Part shown: in pieces, positions 44,039 through 53,192 of the stretch
How positions within the stretch are numbered: the first letter of the stretch is position 1
Layout: each line of letters begins with the position of its first letter
Origin: Flavobacterium sp. NKUCC04_CG
Lineage (GTDB): Bacteria > Bacteroidota > Bacteroidia > Flavobacteriales > Flavobacteriaceae
Length of the DNA stretch: 64,000 nucleotides
Reading direction: 5' to 3'
Assembly: GCF_019345525.1 (NCBI RefSeq)
Contig: NZ_JAHKRA010000012.1
Location: forward strand, 47,404-111,403
The notes under the pieces: model-generated
What the model was told of the DNA's origin: nothing
The model's input: the letters and a program-made list of their open reading frames with translations, nothing else
Databases searched by the model: none
Program-made: the position numbers and the translations under genes

Positions 44039-47000
44039 TTATGCGTTTTCATCTAGAGTTCTAGGAGCTCGAGTCGGTGTTTTTATTCCAGAAATACTTT
44101 CGTGTAAGGCTTGAAACACTATAAATAAAACGGGAATCACAAACACGCCAAACAGCGTTCCTATCAACATACCTCCAACCGCTGCAGTACCTATGGATCG
44201 ATTGCTTAAAGCACCAGCTCCTGTGGCTAACATCAACGGTATTAGACCAAAAACAAAGGCAAATGAAGTCATTAAAATAGGACGTAAACGCGATTTTGCG
44301 CCATTGATGGCCGACTGTACGAGTGTTCTACCTTGTAAGCGATGCAGTAACGCAAACTCAACGATCAAAATGGCATTTTTTGCCAATAACCCAATGAGCA
44401 TGATAAGGCTTATCTGTAAAAAAATATTATTGTCAAGTCCAAATAATTTAGCAAAAATAAAGGCTCCTGCTAAACCGATAGGCAAGGACAACAATACTGA
44501 AAAAGGGAGGATATAACTCTTGTATTGAGCACTGAGCAGAAAATAAATAAAAATTAAACAAAGGGAAAAGATCAGTACAGTTTGACTACCACTGGATAGC
44601 TCTTCTCGAGTTAATCCAGAATACTCATAAGTATAGCCTCGATTCAGCGTTTGCGCTGCTACTTCTTCTATGGCTTTAATCGCGTCACCAGAACTATAAC
44701 CTTCGTTGGGTATGCCGGTAATGGTACTCGATGTAAACAAATTAAAACGCTTGATAAATTCTGGTCCATAAGTCTTCTTTAATGTTACAAATTCGGAAAT
44801 AGGAGCCATTTCACCGTTTGAGGTTCGCACATAAATTTTATTGATATCGTTTTCTTTAGCTCTATAGTCGGCATGAGATTGTATCATTACTCTATATTGC
44901 TTTCCAAATCGATTGATATCCGAAGCGTAAATTCCTCCAAAATAGCCTTGTAAAGTAGTCAATACACTATTAACACTTACACCAGCAGCTTTGCATTGTG
45001 CGACATTAATATTAATTTCCAATTCGGGAAATCCATTCTGGAATGAACTTGCAGCATAATTAATTTCGGGACGCTGGTTTAAAGCGGTTATAAAAGCCTC
45101 AATGTTATCGTTGAATTTCGAATAATTACCCCCCGTTTTATCTAATAATTGAACTTCAAAGCCGTTGCTATCTCCGAAACCTTGTAAAGTAGGTGCAGCG
45201 AAAAAGATAATTTGAGCGCCTTTGATATGAGCGGTTTTTTGAAATAATTGCTGTACTATAGCCGCAGCGCTTTGATCTTTTGCGCTCCGTTCTTTCCACG
45301 GTTTTAAACGAATAAAAAGTGCTCCATACGAGCCTCCTGAACCGTGAAGTAAATCCATACCGGATAAAGTAGAAGCGAGTTCTACCTCGGGAATACTTCG
45401 AGCAATACTATCAATTTCGTGAGCAATTTGCTCCGTGCGTTCCAAGGTTGATGCAGGAGGTAAAACCACATTACCAAAAATTGCACCGCCATCTTCATTA
45501 GGCACAAATCCCGTTGGTGTAGTTTTTACTAAGGCATAAAACAATAAAGAAAATCCAGCAATAGCAGCAAAAGAGATCCATTTCCTCCGTATTAAAAAAC
45601 GTACTACGCCTACATATCTTTGGGTTATCACTTCGAAGGCTACATTAAATCCACTAAAAAATTTAGGTAAAAAACCCTGTGGTTTTTCCGAATTTTTTAA
45701 GTGTGGCTTTAACAACAAGGCACAAAGGGCGGGACTTAGCGTTAACGCATTTATAGCAGAAATAATGATGGCAACTGCCAAGGTTAAACCAAATTGTTTG
45801 TAAAATACACCTGCCGATCCCGTAATAAAAGTAACGGGAATAAATACTGCCGACATGATTAAAGTAATGGATACGATGGCTCCGCTTATTTCACTCATCG
45901 CGTGTATAGTCGCCTTTTTAGCTGATTTGGCTCCTTGATCGAGTTTGGCATGTACTGCTTCGACCACCACAATGGCATCGTCGACCACTATACCTATAGC
46001 CAGAACTAAGGCAAAGAGAGTAAGCAGGTTAATGGTAAATCCAAAGAGTTTTAAAAAGAAAAAGGTTCCAATAATGGCTACGGGTACGGCAATTGCTGGA
46101 ATTAAAGTGGAACGCAGATCTTGCAAAAAGATAAATACCACTATAAAAACCAGTATAAAGGCTTCAAGTATAGTATAAATTACTTTCTCAATAGAGGCAT
46201 CTAAAAAATCATTGGCATTTAGAAAAGTATGGTATGCTACACCGGGTGGGAAATCCACAGAAGCTTCTTTTAAAATGTTTTCGCAAGCAATGATTAACTC
46301 TCGAGCATTGGATCCCGAAATTTGACTGATGGCACCACCTGAAGATTGATGACCTTGCGTAATTAAAGTTGAGGTATAGTCTAAGGCACCAAATTCGATT
46401 TCGGCTACCTCCTTTAGCAATAAATAATCGCCGGGTACGCCGCTTTTTAAAATGATGTTTTCAAATTGTACTGGATTTTCTAATCGACCGGTAAATTTTA
46501 AAGCATATTGTAAAGAATGCCGACTATTTTCTCCAATTTTTCCTGGTGCCGCTTCGATATTTTGTTCTTCTAAAGCCGCAATGATGTCTTCGGGAATCAA
46601 CCTGTGAGTTGCCATCACTTCGGGTTTTAACCAAATGCGCATGGAATATTCCTGATTGCCATAGATTTCTGTACCTCCAACACCTTCAACGCGTTTCATT
46701 TGTGGCATGATGTTTATTCTCAAATAGTTGTCTAGGAATTTTTGATCATATTTTCCATCGGTACTATACAAAAGAAAACTAAAAGCGGTACTGCTCAATT
46801 GTTTACTGGTGGTAATTCCGGCTTTAATAACTTCGGCAGGAAGTAAACTGGTGGCTTTGCTCACTCGGTTTTGTACATTGACCGCTGCCATATCTGAGTC
46901 TGTTCCTTGTTTAAAAAAAACGGTTATAGTGGCACTACCATCATTGGTAGCGGTAGAAGTCATATAGGTCATGTTTTCAACGCCATTGATTTGCTCTTCT

Positions 47001-47194
47001 AAGGGTACAACAACACTTTTCATAACCACATCGGAATTGGCACCTTGATAGGAAGCAGTGACCACTACGGTGGGTGGGGCAATTTCTGGATATTGGGAAA
47101 TGGGTAGGGAGAACAGTCCCAATATTCCAAGCAATACTATAATTATCGATATAACGGTTGATAATACGGGGTTTTCTATAAATTTTCTTAACAT
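44039..47194 (-). CDS. RND-family inner-membrane efflux pump (HAE1, AcrB/MexB-like)
   Basis: The 1051-residue pump is complete: N-terminal helix LRKFIENPVLSTVISIIIVLLG, two large periplasmic loops, and 12 membrane helices. The proton relay shows GIVVDDAIVVVEAVHA (about 398-413) with the conserved Asp pair and, in helix 10, IGLLAKNAILIVEFA (about 943-957) with the conserved Lys. These identify the hydrophobic/amphiphilic efflux (HAE1) type rather than a heavy-metal pump. It exports drugs, detergents or endogenous lipids with the adaptor upstream and the channel downstream. Confidence 0.96.
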   Translation of the reverse strand: MLRKFIENPVLSTVISIIIVLLGILGLFSLPISQYPEIAPPTVVVTASYQGANSDVVMKSVVVPLEEQINGVENMTYMTSTATNDGSATITVFFKQGTDSDMAAVNVQNRVSKATSLLPAEVIKAGITTSKQLSSTAFSFLLYSTDGKYDQKFLDNYLRINIMPQMKRVEGVGGTEIYGNQEYSMRIWLKPEVMATHRLIPEDIIAALEEQNIEAAPGKIGENSRHSLQYALKFTGRLENPVQFENIILKSGVPGDYLLLKEVAEIEFGALDYTSTLITQGHQSSGGAISQISGSNARELIIACENILKEASVDFPPGVAYHTFLNANDFLDASIEKVIYTILEAFILVFIVVFIFLQDLRSTLIPAIAVPVAIIGTFFFLKLFGFTINLLTLFALVLAIGIVVDDAIVVVEAVHAKLDQGAKSAKKATIHAMSEISGAIVSITLIMSAVFIPVTFITGSAGVFYKQFGLTLAVAIIISAINALTLSPALCALLLKPHLKNSEKPQGFLPKFFSGFNVAFEVITQRYVGVVRFLIRRKWISFAAIAGFSLLFYALVKTTPTGFVPNEDGGAIFGNVVLPPASTLERTEQIAHEIDSIARSIPEVELASTLSGMDLLHGSGGSYGALFIRLKPWKERSAKDQSAAAIVQQLFQKTAHIKGAQIIFFAAPTLQGFGDSNGFEVQLLDKTGGNYSKFNDNIEAFITALNQRPEINYAASSFQNGFPELEININVAQCKAAGVSVNSVLTTLQGYFGGIYASDINRFGKQYRVMIQSHADYRAKENDINKIYVRTSNGEMAPISEFVTLKKTYGPEFIKRFNLFTSSTITGIPNEGYSSGDAIKAIEEVAAQTLNRGYTYEYSGLTREELSSGSQTVLIFSLCLIFIYFLLSAQYKSYILPFSVLLSLPIGLAGAFIFAKLFGLDNNIFLQISLIMLIGLLAKNAILIVEFALLHRLQGRTLVQSAINGAKSRLRPILMTSFAFVFGLIPLMLATGAGALSNRSIGTAAVGGMLIGTLFGVFVIPVLFIVFQALHESISGIKTPTRAPRTLDENA

Positions 47195-47206
47195 AATCGT
47201 CTGTAA

Positions 47207-48331
47207 TTATTTATGGGAAATAGGGGATGGTTGGATTTTTATACCATTTCTCAAGCTTTCGATACCGTCAATCACGATGGCATCACCAGCTTTAAGCCCC
47301 TTTCGTACAACGAATTCGAGCTCTAATGCAGTAGGTAATAAGTCGATTTCGGTAGCGTGAACGGTATTTTGAGAATCGACCATATAGGCGAAAAACTTAC
47401 CCTGAATTTCAAAAACCGCTTTCTTAGGTATGCGAATAGCTTGATTGATAATCGTTGGAATGTGCAAGGTTGCACTCGCGCCACTCCACAAAATACCATC
47501 CGGATTTGGAAATAAAGCTTTGAAATTCGCCGAACCGGTTTGCTCATTTAATATTCCACTAAGATTTTGTATTTTACCGAGTAGGGGATAGTTTTCTCCG
47601 TTGGCTTGTGTTAAACTTAGTTGGGGCATGTTTTTTATTTTTTCGTCCCGGCTATTACCTGGATATTGATCGATAAAAAGATTGAGTTGTTTCTGACTTA
47701 GCGAAAAATGGGCAAACATCTCCTGTGTATTAGCAATGGTAGTAAGCGCTTGCTCGGAAGTACTGTTTACTAAACTGCCCTTTTTAAACGGTAAACGTCC
47801 AACTATACCTGTAATCGGACTGGTAATCTGTGTAAAAGCCAACTGAGATTGTGCGTCAGTAAGGGCTGCCTGAGCTTGTTGAAGCTCTGCGCGCTTCACG
47901 CGTTCCAGGTTTTTGGCTGTGGTTAATTCAAACGTATTGACTATTTTTTTATCGACTAGAGCCGCTGTGCGATTCACTTGAATACTCGCGGTTTCCAATG
48001 CTGCTTCAACTGCCTTCACTGCTGCTTTACGTTGGTTAACTTCTTGTATAAACCGATCAGCATCAATCTTAAATAGTTTTTGACCAGTTTTAACCATACT
48101 GCCTTCTTCTATGTAAACCGCTTCGATATAGCCGTCTATTTTAGAGCGAATTTCAACGGTTTCTATACCTTCTAAAGTAGTGGGATATTCCAATTGTAAA
48201 ACCGTTTTTTGACTACTCAAAACGAGGATAGGGTATTCGACTATAGCAACGGTAGCGGTTTCTTTTTTGGTGTCGCAAGCAGTGGTGATTACCGCTAAGG
48301 CAATTAATAAATAAAGCGTGTTTTTTCTCAT
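47207..48331 (-). CDS. RND efflux periplasmic adaptor lipoprotein (MFP)
   Basis: The 374-residue protein is the adaptor of the tripartite pump. Lipobox TTAC (Cys19) anchors it to the inner membrane. Domains in order: lipoyl half GTIEVRSKIDGYIEAVYIEEGSMVKTGQKLFKID-type strand (about 54-90, in this protein GIETVEIRSKIDGYIEAVYI), helical hairpin (about 90-160), second lipoyl half (ITSPITGIVGRLPFKKGSLV, about 170-189), then beta-barrel and membrane-proximal domains. It is the first gene of the operon, 12 bases before the RND gene. A 437-base gap separates it from the divergent SufR-like regulator. Confidence 0.95.
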   Translation of the reverse strand: MRKNTLYLLIALAVITTACDTKKETATVAIVEYPILVLSSQKTVLQLEYPTTLEGIETVEIRSKIDGYIEAVYIEEGSMVKTGQKLFKIDADRFIQEVNQRKAAVKAVEAALETASIQVNRTAALVDKKIVNTFELTTAKNLERVKRAELQQAQAALTDAQSQLAFTQITSPITGIVGRLPFKKGSLVNSTSEQALTTIANTQEMFAHFSLSQKQLNLFIDQYPGNSRDEKIKNMPQLSLTQANGENYPLLGKIQNLSGILNEQTGSANFKALFPNPDGILWSGASATLHIPTIINQAIRIPKKAVFEIQGKFFAYMVDSQNTVHATEIDLLPTALELEFVVRKGLKAGDAIVIDGIESLRNGIKIQPSPISHK

Positions 48332-48768
48332 GATGATAACTATATAAGGTTGTGATTTGGTGGATTGAGTTTGTTTTAGCGGACAGCTTATAACATCAAA
48401 ATTTCATTGACTAAAAGACATAAGGAGTCCGTTCCCCGCTCAAACCTTGTTCTGGGTTGGGGCTATGAATTAAAATAATTTGAGAATGAAAAGCGTTTTT
48501 TATCCGCCCTTGTAGTGGACTACTTCGTCAGCACATTCCAGAAGGGAACAGTACGATGGTAAGGCAAAGAGGCGTTAAAACAAGTTTGCCTTAAACGGTA
48601 TATTTTGGTTTTTTTGGTAAACATAAAATATAATTATTACGATGCTCAATGAAACGAATATCAATTGGGATAACAGCAAACGCAGCATTGGAAATCACCA
48701 TTTTGATAAGTGGTACAAAAGTAGTACTTTTACATAATAAAACAATCAAATACTTGTTTTATTATTTT
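48332..48768. promoter_or_regulatory. Intergenic control region with several dyads
   Basis: This region between the leftward efflux operon and the rightward regulator contains: GTAGT-GG-ACTAC (48512-48523); TAAGGCAAA (48560-48568) matching TTTGCCTTA (48585-48593); AAAAGTA-G-TACTTTT (48717-48731), a perfect 7-bp-arm dyad; and an 11-bp perfect inverted repeat with arms 48734-48744 and 48755-48765, which ends three bases before the regulator's ATG. The last may be an operator or a 5'-UTR hairpin. An in-frame extension to 48649 was rejected as coding because its peptide is unlike the family and covers these dyads. Confidence 0.55.
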
Positions 48769-49383
48769 ATGACAACAAACCGAATTTTAATGTTACTTAA
48801 AATGCGAGGACCGTTAACGGCTCTCGACATTGCTAATGAATTAAAAATCACCAAAGAAGGGGTTCGTTTACAGCTGGTAAAGTTTATGGACGAGGGACTG
48901 ATTGAAGTGGATAAGGAATCGAAAGGAGTGGGGCGTCCTCAAAAGTTTTTTCGAATTTCGGATTACGGCAATAGCAAATTTCCAGATACGCATGCGGAAT
49001 TAACCGTTAAGTTGATTTCGATTATCAAAGAATCCATGGGAGAAGAGGCGATGCAAGCGGTGATTAATATTAATGAAGCCACAGCTAAGAAAAAATACCA
49101 CGAAGAGATGGATTCCTTAACAGATTTGGAAGCAAAATTAGCTTGTTTGGTAGCGATTAGAACTAGAGAGGGATATATGGCAGTATACACCAAGGACGAA
49201 AAGGGGTATTTATTGATTGAAAATCATTGTCCCATCTGCGCTGCTGCTACGATATGTCAGGGGTTTTGTGCGTCGGAATTACAAATTTTTAAATCGGTTT
49301 TAGGCAGTGAGGTAGCTATATCTCGTGTTGATCATATCATATCAGGCGCTCGACGTTGTGCTTATCGAATTGCTGTATTATAA
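48769..49383 (+). CDS. SufR-like (DeoR/ArsR-type HTH) iron-sulfur transcriptional regulator
   Basis: About 204 residues from the ATG at 48769. The N terminus TTNRILMLLKMRGPLTALDIANELKITKEGVRLQL has a winged HTH, followed by the wing VDKESKGVGRPQKFFRIS. The C-terminal region has Cys154 and Cys157 (NHCPIC), Cys163, Cys167 and Cys197 in ISGARRCAYRI, matching the SufR pattern in which Cys residues bind a [4Fe-4S] cluster used to sense iron or oxidative state. No suf operon is adjacent in this window; the neighbours are an RND efflux operon and an SRPBCC protein, so the target genes are unknown. Confidence 0.85.
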   Translation: MTTNRILMLLKMRGPLTALDIANELKITKEGVRLQLVKFMDEGLIEVDKESKGVGRPQKFFRISDYGNSKFPDTHAELTVKLISIIKESMGEEAMQAVININEATAKKKYHEEMDSLTDLEAKLACLVAIRTREGYMAVYTKDEKGYLLIENHCPICAAATICQGFCASELQIFKSVLGSEVAISRVDHIISGARRCAYRIAVL

Positions 49384-49518
49384 AAGACAAACTGCTTGTT
49401 ATTTAATGAAATTGATGACGTTTTGAAGTTTTAGGTTAAAAATAGGTACCGAAAATAGAATTTTATTAAAATTAATGTAGCCGTTACAAAAAAGACGGTA
49501 TCTTTAAAAAATAAAAAG

Positions 49519-49983
49519 ATGATTTATACTTATAAAACCACCCAACAATTGGCATGTTCGCTTGCGGAGGCTTGGACCTTTTTCTCATCTGCCAATAATC
49601 TTTCAGATATTACGCCTCCCGATATGAATTTTACGGTATTATCTCAGTTTGAAGATGATAAAATTTATGAGGGGATGAAAATTGATTATACCGTATCGCC
49701 CTTATTTCATATTCCTTTAAAGTGGCAAACCGAGATTATACAGGTTGATTTTGAAAAGAGTTTTACCGATTTTCAAAATAAAGGCCCTTACAAACTGTGG
49801 TCACATCATCATATTTTTGAACCTAACGCTGCAGGTGTTTTAATGACCGATCAAATCGACTATGAACTTCCGTTTGGTGTTTTAGGGACTTTCGCACATC
49901 GGGTGTTAGTAAAAAAGAAAATTGAAAATATTTTTGATTATAGAAGGATAAAATTAAATCAATTGTTTGCAGCGACTCGTTAA
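49519..49983 (+). CDS. SRPBCC-family ligand-binding protein
   Basis: The 154-residue protein has the START/SRPBCC helix-grip pattern: a first strand (IYTYKTTQQL), the LAEAWTFFSSANNLSDITPPDMNF segment (about 15-38), and a C-terminal helix GTFAHRVLVKKKIENIFDYRRIKLNQLF (about 123-150). Flavobacterial homologues often occur near light- or pigment-related genes, not seen here. The ligand is unknown. It is 135 bases downstream of the SufR-like regulator, same direction, so cotranscription is possible. Confidence 0.82.
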   Translation: MIYTYKTTQQLACSLAEAWTFFSSANNLSDITPPDMNFTVLSQFEDDKIYEGMKIDYTVSPLFHIPLKWQTEIIQVDFEKSFTDFQNKGPYKLWSHHHIFEPNAAGVLMTDQIDYELPFGVLGTFAHRVLVKKKIENIFDYRRIKLNQLFAATR

Positions 49984-50016
49984 TAGCATCTTATTTTGGA
50001 TTTCCAGCCCAATAAA

Positions 50017-50053
50017 AATAAAAAAAAAGGACTGACCAACTAAGGACAGTCCT
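50017..50053 (-). terminator. Terminator of the DUF1090 gene
   Basis: AGGACTG (50028-50034) and CAGTCCT (50047-50053) form a stem; on the minus strand it is followed by eight T residues (50020-50027). It is 24 bases past the stop. Confidence 0.85.
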
Positions 50054-50077
50054 GCACTACACTTTTAAATTAGGTCA

Positions 50078-50476
50078 TTATTTTGCATTTTTTACCGCTT
50101 CGAGTTCAGCCTTGGCTTCTTCGAGTTTTCTTTTGCGTTTCGCTATTTTTTCAGCATGCTGATTTTCTCGGATTGCTTCGTTGAGTTCAAATGTTCGTTC
50201 GCTTACTTTTTTCTCCTTCTCTAAAATCTTTTGATCAACATCTTGAGCATAAGCCACAGATCCCGCACCACACTTAGTTTGAACTCTTTGTATAGCCTTT
50301 TCTAAACCGCGTATTTTATCCGTTCTACCATATTGCTTAGCATATTCTAATTGGGTTTGTAATTCGCATAATTTGCGTTCGCAACCCCGAAGTTCACGAC
50401 AGTTTCCTTGTTGAGCAAAGGCAGCTGTACTAACGGCAAAAAATAATAGTAATAAAGTTCTCATCTGTAAAATCAT
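50078..50476 (-). CDS. Secreted DUF1090 (YqjC-like) protein
   Basis: About 132 residues (128 if the ATG at 50464 is used). A signal peptide ends near AFAQQ. The mature part has CERKLCELQTQLEYAKQYGRTDKIRGLEKAIQRVQTKC (about 28-69), the DUF1090 pattern Cys-x-x-K ... QL-x-x-A ... R-x-x-GLE-x-A-x-x-V-x-x-x-C, then a long Glu/Lys-rich coiled coil to the end. Family function is unknown (periplasmic in Enterobacteria). DUF1090 is mainly proteobacterial, so this gene may have been acquired, though its base composition looks like its surroundings. Confidence 0.75.
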   Translation of the reverse strand: MILQMRTLLLLFFAVSTAAFAQQGNCRELRGCERKLCELQTQLEYAKQYGRTDKIRGLEKAIQRVQTKCGAGSVAYAQDVDQKILEKEKKVSERTFELNEAIRENQHAEKIAKRKRKLEEAKAELEAVKNAK

Positions 50477-50879
50477 AATATTTTTTTTAGTTAAATAATG
50501 GTTTTAAATAAAAATATGTTTGTTAATTATGATGTTTGTTTTAATAATTAACGCTATTTTAATTTATGATGATTTGTTAATTGCACAAAGTATGCCAGCA
50601 TTGTTTGCAATCCAAATCTAGTATTATTGGCTAGTTTTAAATAGGCAATTTAACTGTGGTCGATTGGGGCTTATTGACTCCTTTGTTTTGATAAAAATCA
50701 ATATTTGGTAAGTCAATAGTCTTTAAGCGATTGGTTTCGGAAAAAAACGGAAGTAGCTATTGCAATGTCTTTTTCACTAAAAAAAGTATTTAAACGAAAA
50801 AAGAAGCTGTCAAAATACTTGAGACAGCTTCTTCTATTTTAGAGTGGATTCTTTTATTTTAAAATCAATACAAGTTAGG
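50477..50879. other. Intergenic region, AT-rich, no gene
   Basis: The 403 bases hold the terminator of the glycosyltransferase gene (50797-50833) and the upstream region of the DUF1090 gene. No -7/-33 pair or ORF with coding character was found. Nothing else stands out. Confidence 0.4.
50797..50833 (-). terminator. Terminator of the NodC/HasA-like gene
   Basis: AAGAAGCTGTC (50801-50811) and GACAGCTTCTT (50823-50833) form a perfect 11-bp stem with an 11-base loop. The A-run at 50797-50800 gives T residues on the minus strand. It is 47 bases after the stop codon. Confidence 0.85.
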
Positions 50880-52322
50880 CTATTTTTTTTGTGGTAAGCC
50901 TCTCGTTAACCAACCTCTTCTATTGGCGGTTGCGATAGCATATGGTGTAATCCAAAACAGCGTAAAGGTGTAGAATATGCTATAGGGATATACCCAAAAC
51001 GATTCGATGATTGTATAGCGTTTCGAGTAGAAAAACACTTGAATGCTCGAGAATATAAAAATACTTAATAAAGCAGAACTCAAAAACAAGATCGGATGTG
51101 TAAAAACAAAAAACAGCATCAAAAGAATCATCGGGTAAGCCATAATCACTTTAATCCATTGGTTGATAAGTAAAATTCTCGAACCTGTTTTTGGACCTTT
51201 TCTAAAGTTTTTAAAAGCAAACTTACTCATCATAATATTTTCACGAACATTGCTTCGTTCCCAACGAATAAACATTTTGTATAGACTGGTATAATTTTCG
51301 GGTATATTGGTCAATACATAAGCATCGCGTTGAAATAATACGTGAAAACCTTGTTTTAAAATCATATTAGTCATGGCGCGATCTTCTCCAATGTCGGTTG
51401 GTTGTCCCATAAAAGTTTGGTTCATCCAATCTTCCAAACAGTTCATTACCGCTTCTTTACGATAGGCAGCTAAGGCTCCAGGAGTACACAAAACGGTACC
51501 CAAAACACTTTGTGCCGAACGGATAAACTCGAAGCTAAATACAAAACTCACATTTAACATTCTTGGAATTAAAGCTTTTTTATTGTTTAAAACACGAACG
51601 TTTCCACCAACGGCACCACATTTTTCATTAGTAACAAAAGGACTAACCAAATTTCTTAAGGTATCTTCCTTTACAATGGAGTCACTGTCAACCGTTATAA
51701 AAACGTCGCCTTGGCCCAGTTTAAACCCACGGTATAAAGCATGTCTTTTCCCCAAATTTTTTGGTTGTTGGTAAATCGCTACACGATCGCCCAACTCTCT
51801 TTTGGCTCTTTGCATCCACTCCCAAGTATCGTCTTTACTTCCATCATCAATGGAAATCAGTTGTATTTTGTCTTGTGGATAATTACTAGCCGCTAAGCTT
51901 CTAAGGGTTTCCAAAACCAATTTCCCCTCGTTATATGCCGGTACGATAATCGTACAGGTAGGTAAGAGGTCGTCCGAAACAGACGGAACCGCTTTATAAC
52001 GAAGATATAGATAAAAGATATATAGTAAAAAAGCAATCTGTGAAGCGAGTAAGGTAGCGGTTAAAGTCATCAAAACGGGTCCCCACGCTGTTCGCATGCG
52101 TTCTAAATGGATTTGCTGAAAACTGGGTTGCAATTCAAATACTAAAAAGGTAGCACCAAATAAAAGTATAAAAGTACCAATTAGTATGAGATAATCTCGG
52201 CTCTTTAACTTTGGAGCGACTACCTTTTTTAAGATCTTAGTTTGATTTCGAGTTACTGGTGGCAACTCGGAAAAGATGACAGCTGTATCTGTCCCGGAGT
52301 TATTTGGATTGTTTTTATTCAT
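50880..52322 (-). CDS. Processive family-2 glycosyltransferase (NodC/HasA-like membrane protein)
   Basis: About 480 residues from the ATG at 52322; the frame extends 25 residues upstream to 52397, which adds a Gln/Gly-rich stretch without motif. Two N-terminal helices (about 42-62 and 81-104) precede the GT2 domain: CTIIVPAYNEGKLVLETL (about 123-140), ISIDDGSKDDT (about 157-167), VDSDSIV (about 211-217, DxD), GEDRAMT (about 312-318, catalytic base) and RWERSNVRE (about 350-358, the processivity motif [QR]xxRW). Three to four C-terminal helices follow. This resembles hyaluronan, chitin-oligosaccharide and poly-GlcNAc synthases; the polymer is not identifiable, and no partner genes (deacetylase, export) are next to it. 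Confidence 0.88.
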   Translation of the reverse strand: MNKNNPNNSGTDTAVIFSELPPVTRNQTKILKKVVAPKLKSRDYLILIGTFILLFGATFLVFELQPSFQQIHLERMRTAWGPVLMTLTATLLASQIAFLLYIFYLYLRYKAVPSVSDDLLPTCTIIVPAYNEGKLVLETLRSLAASNYPQDKIQLISIDDGSKDDTWEWMQRAKRELGDRVAIYQQPKNLGKRHALYRGFKLGQGDVFITVDSDSIVKEDTLRNLVSPFVTNEKCGAVGGNVRVLNNKKALIPRMLNVSFVFSFEFIRSAQSVLGTVLCTPGALAAYRKEAVMNCLEDWMNQTFMGQPTDIGEDRAMTNMILKQGFHVLFQRDAYVLTNIPENYTSLYKMFIRWERSNVRENIMMSKFAFKNFRKGPKTGSRILLINQWIKVIMAYPMILLMLFFVFTHPILFLSSALLSIFIFSSIQVFFYSKRYTIIESFWVYPYSIFYTFTLFWITPYAIATANRRGWLTRGLPQKK

Positions 52323-52625
52323 TGTTTTAAGGCCTAGAGTTTGTACTTTGTTTCCAATACCTTGGTGTGATAAAAACGAATCTATTGCCTTATTCAACAG
52401 TTAATTATTTGATATGATTAAATCAATGTCTAAAATTAAGGTAGTTAAAATAGAAAACTTTTTGTCACGGTATTACAATATGAGATTCAATTACTGTGCC
52501 GTGCCATTTTGTGATCTCAAAAGGGGGTTTGAAGAGGTGCAGAACTACATAATGTAGAATTGAACTACATATTGCGGTTGGGGAATTAGTTAATTATAAG
52601 CAAAATGGGCAATATTCAATCCAAG

Positions 52626-53192
52626 TTAATAGTGAAGCTCGAAACCCAAGCTTGTACACAAATTGTAGTTTTCATCAAATAAAAACTCAACTAATTCGGA
52701 TAAATCATCTATATCCTGATACAGTCCAAAGAATCTAGAATCCAATACAGCACTCGAAATAGGAGCTTTCTTTGTATAGCCAGATAGGGCTTTTGCTCCC
52801 GTTACACTTAAAAAATACTGGGCTGTTTCGGTGTCTATATCCAAAGTTTTAGTATTGGCAAAATGGATGATTTTATCGGTCAATTTGCCTTCGAAAAGCT
52901 CGGCGATTTCTTCAAGTGAATAGTTATAGCGGTCTATTTCAATGTTGTTCCTACTACCTTCAAATACAAAATACAGAATTTCATAATCTTTAAAATTGCG
53001 ATCTTCGTACAGTAAAATATTTAAACTCTCCTCAAATCCCTCAATGCTATCACAAGATTTATAAACATTGGTAATACCGTAGCGCAAGGCCAGGTGCTCC
53101 AAAAATGGAAATACAGCACTGTCTCTTTCGTTTTCAACATCAGACACAGCTTCGAGACAGAATAAATGGGAATTATCGTTGGGTAAATACAT
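52626..53192 (-). CDS. DUF6642-like protein with presumed catalytic His and Cys lost
   Basis: About 188 residues from the ATG at 53192 (the frame's GTG at 53216 is possible). The layout matches what I recall of the DUF6642 family, which has a caspase-like look: SHLFCLEAVSD, ITNVYKSCDSIEGFEESL, a strand ILYFVFEGS, then SLEEIAELFEGKLTDKIIHFANTKTLDI, then GAKALSGYTKK. In other members the two segments read HG and a Cys-containing GSCSTL; here they are EG (Glu78 in the 188-residue numbering) and ANTKTL (Thr114). The protein may therefore be a non-catalytic sensor or binding paralogue. This family assignment is from memory. Confidence 0.5.
   Translation of the reverse strand: MYLPNDNSHLFCLEAVSDVENERDSAVFPFLEHLALRYGITNVYKSCDSIEGFEESLNILLYEDRNFKDYEILYFVFEGSRNNIEIDRYNYSLEEIAELFEGKLTDKIIHFANTKTLDIDTETAQYFLSVTGAKALSGYTKKAPISSAVLDSRFFGLYQDIDDLSELVEFLFDENYNLCTSLGFELHY

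Noticed and set aside
44193..44516. Antisense frame over the RND pump (also 45945-46178)
   Set aside because: Shadow of the pump gene; no promoter or conserved motif.
48421..48480. CCCCGCTCAAACC and GGGTTGGGGC as a terminator or T-box-like stem
   Set aside because: The pairing needs a large bulge and no U-tract or specifier region follows.
48649..48768. N-terminal extension of the SufR-like regulator
   Set aside because: The extra 40 residues do not resemble the family, and the segment contains perfect dyads expected in a promoter. The ATG at 48769 fits the HTH start.
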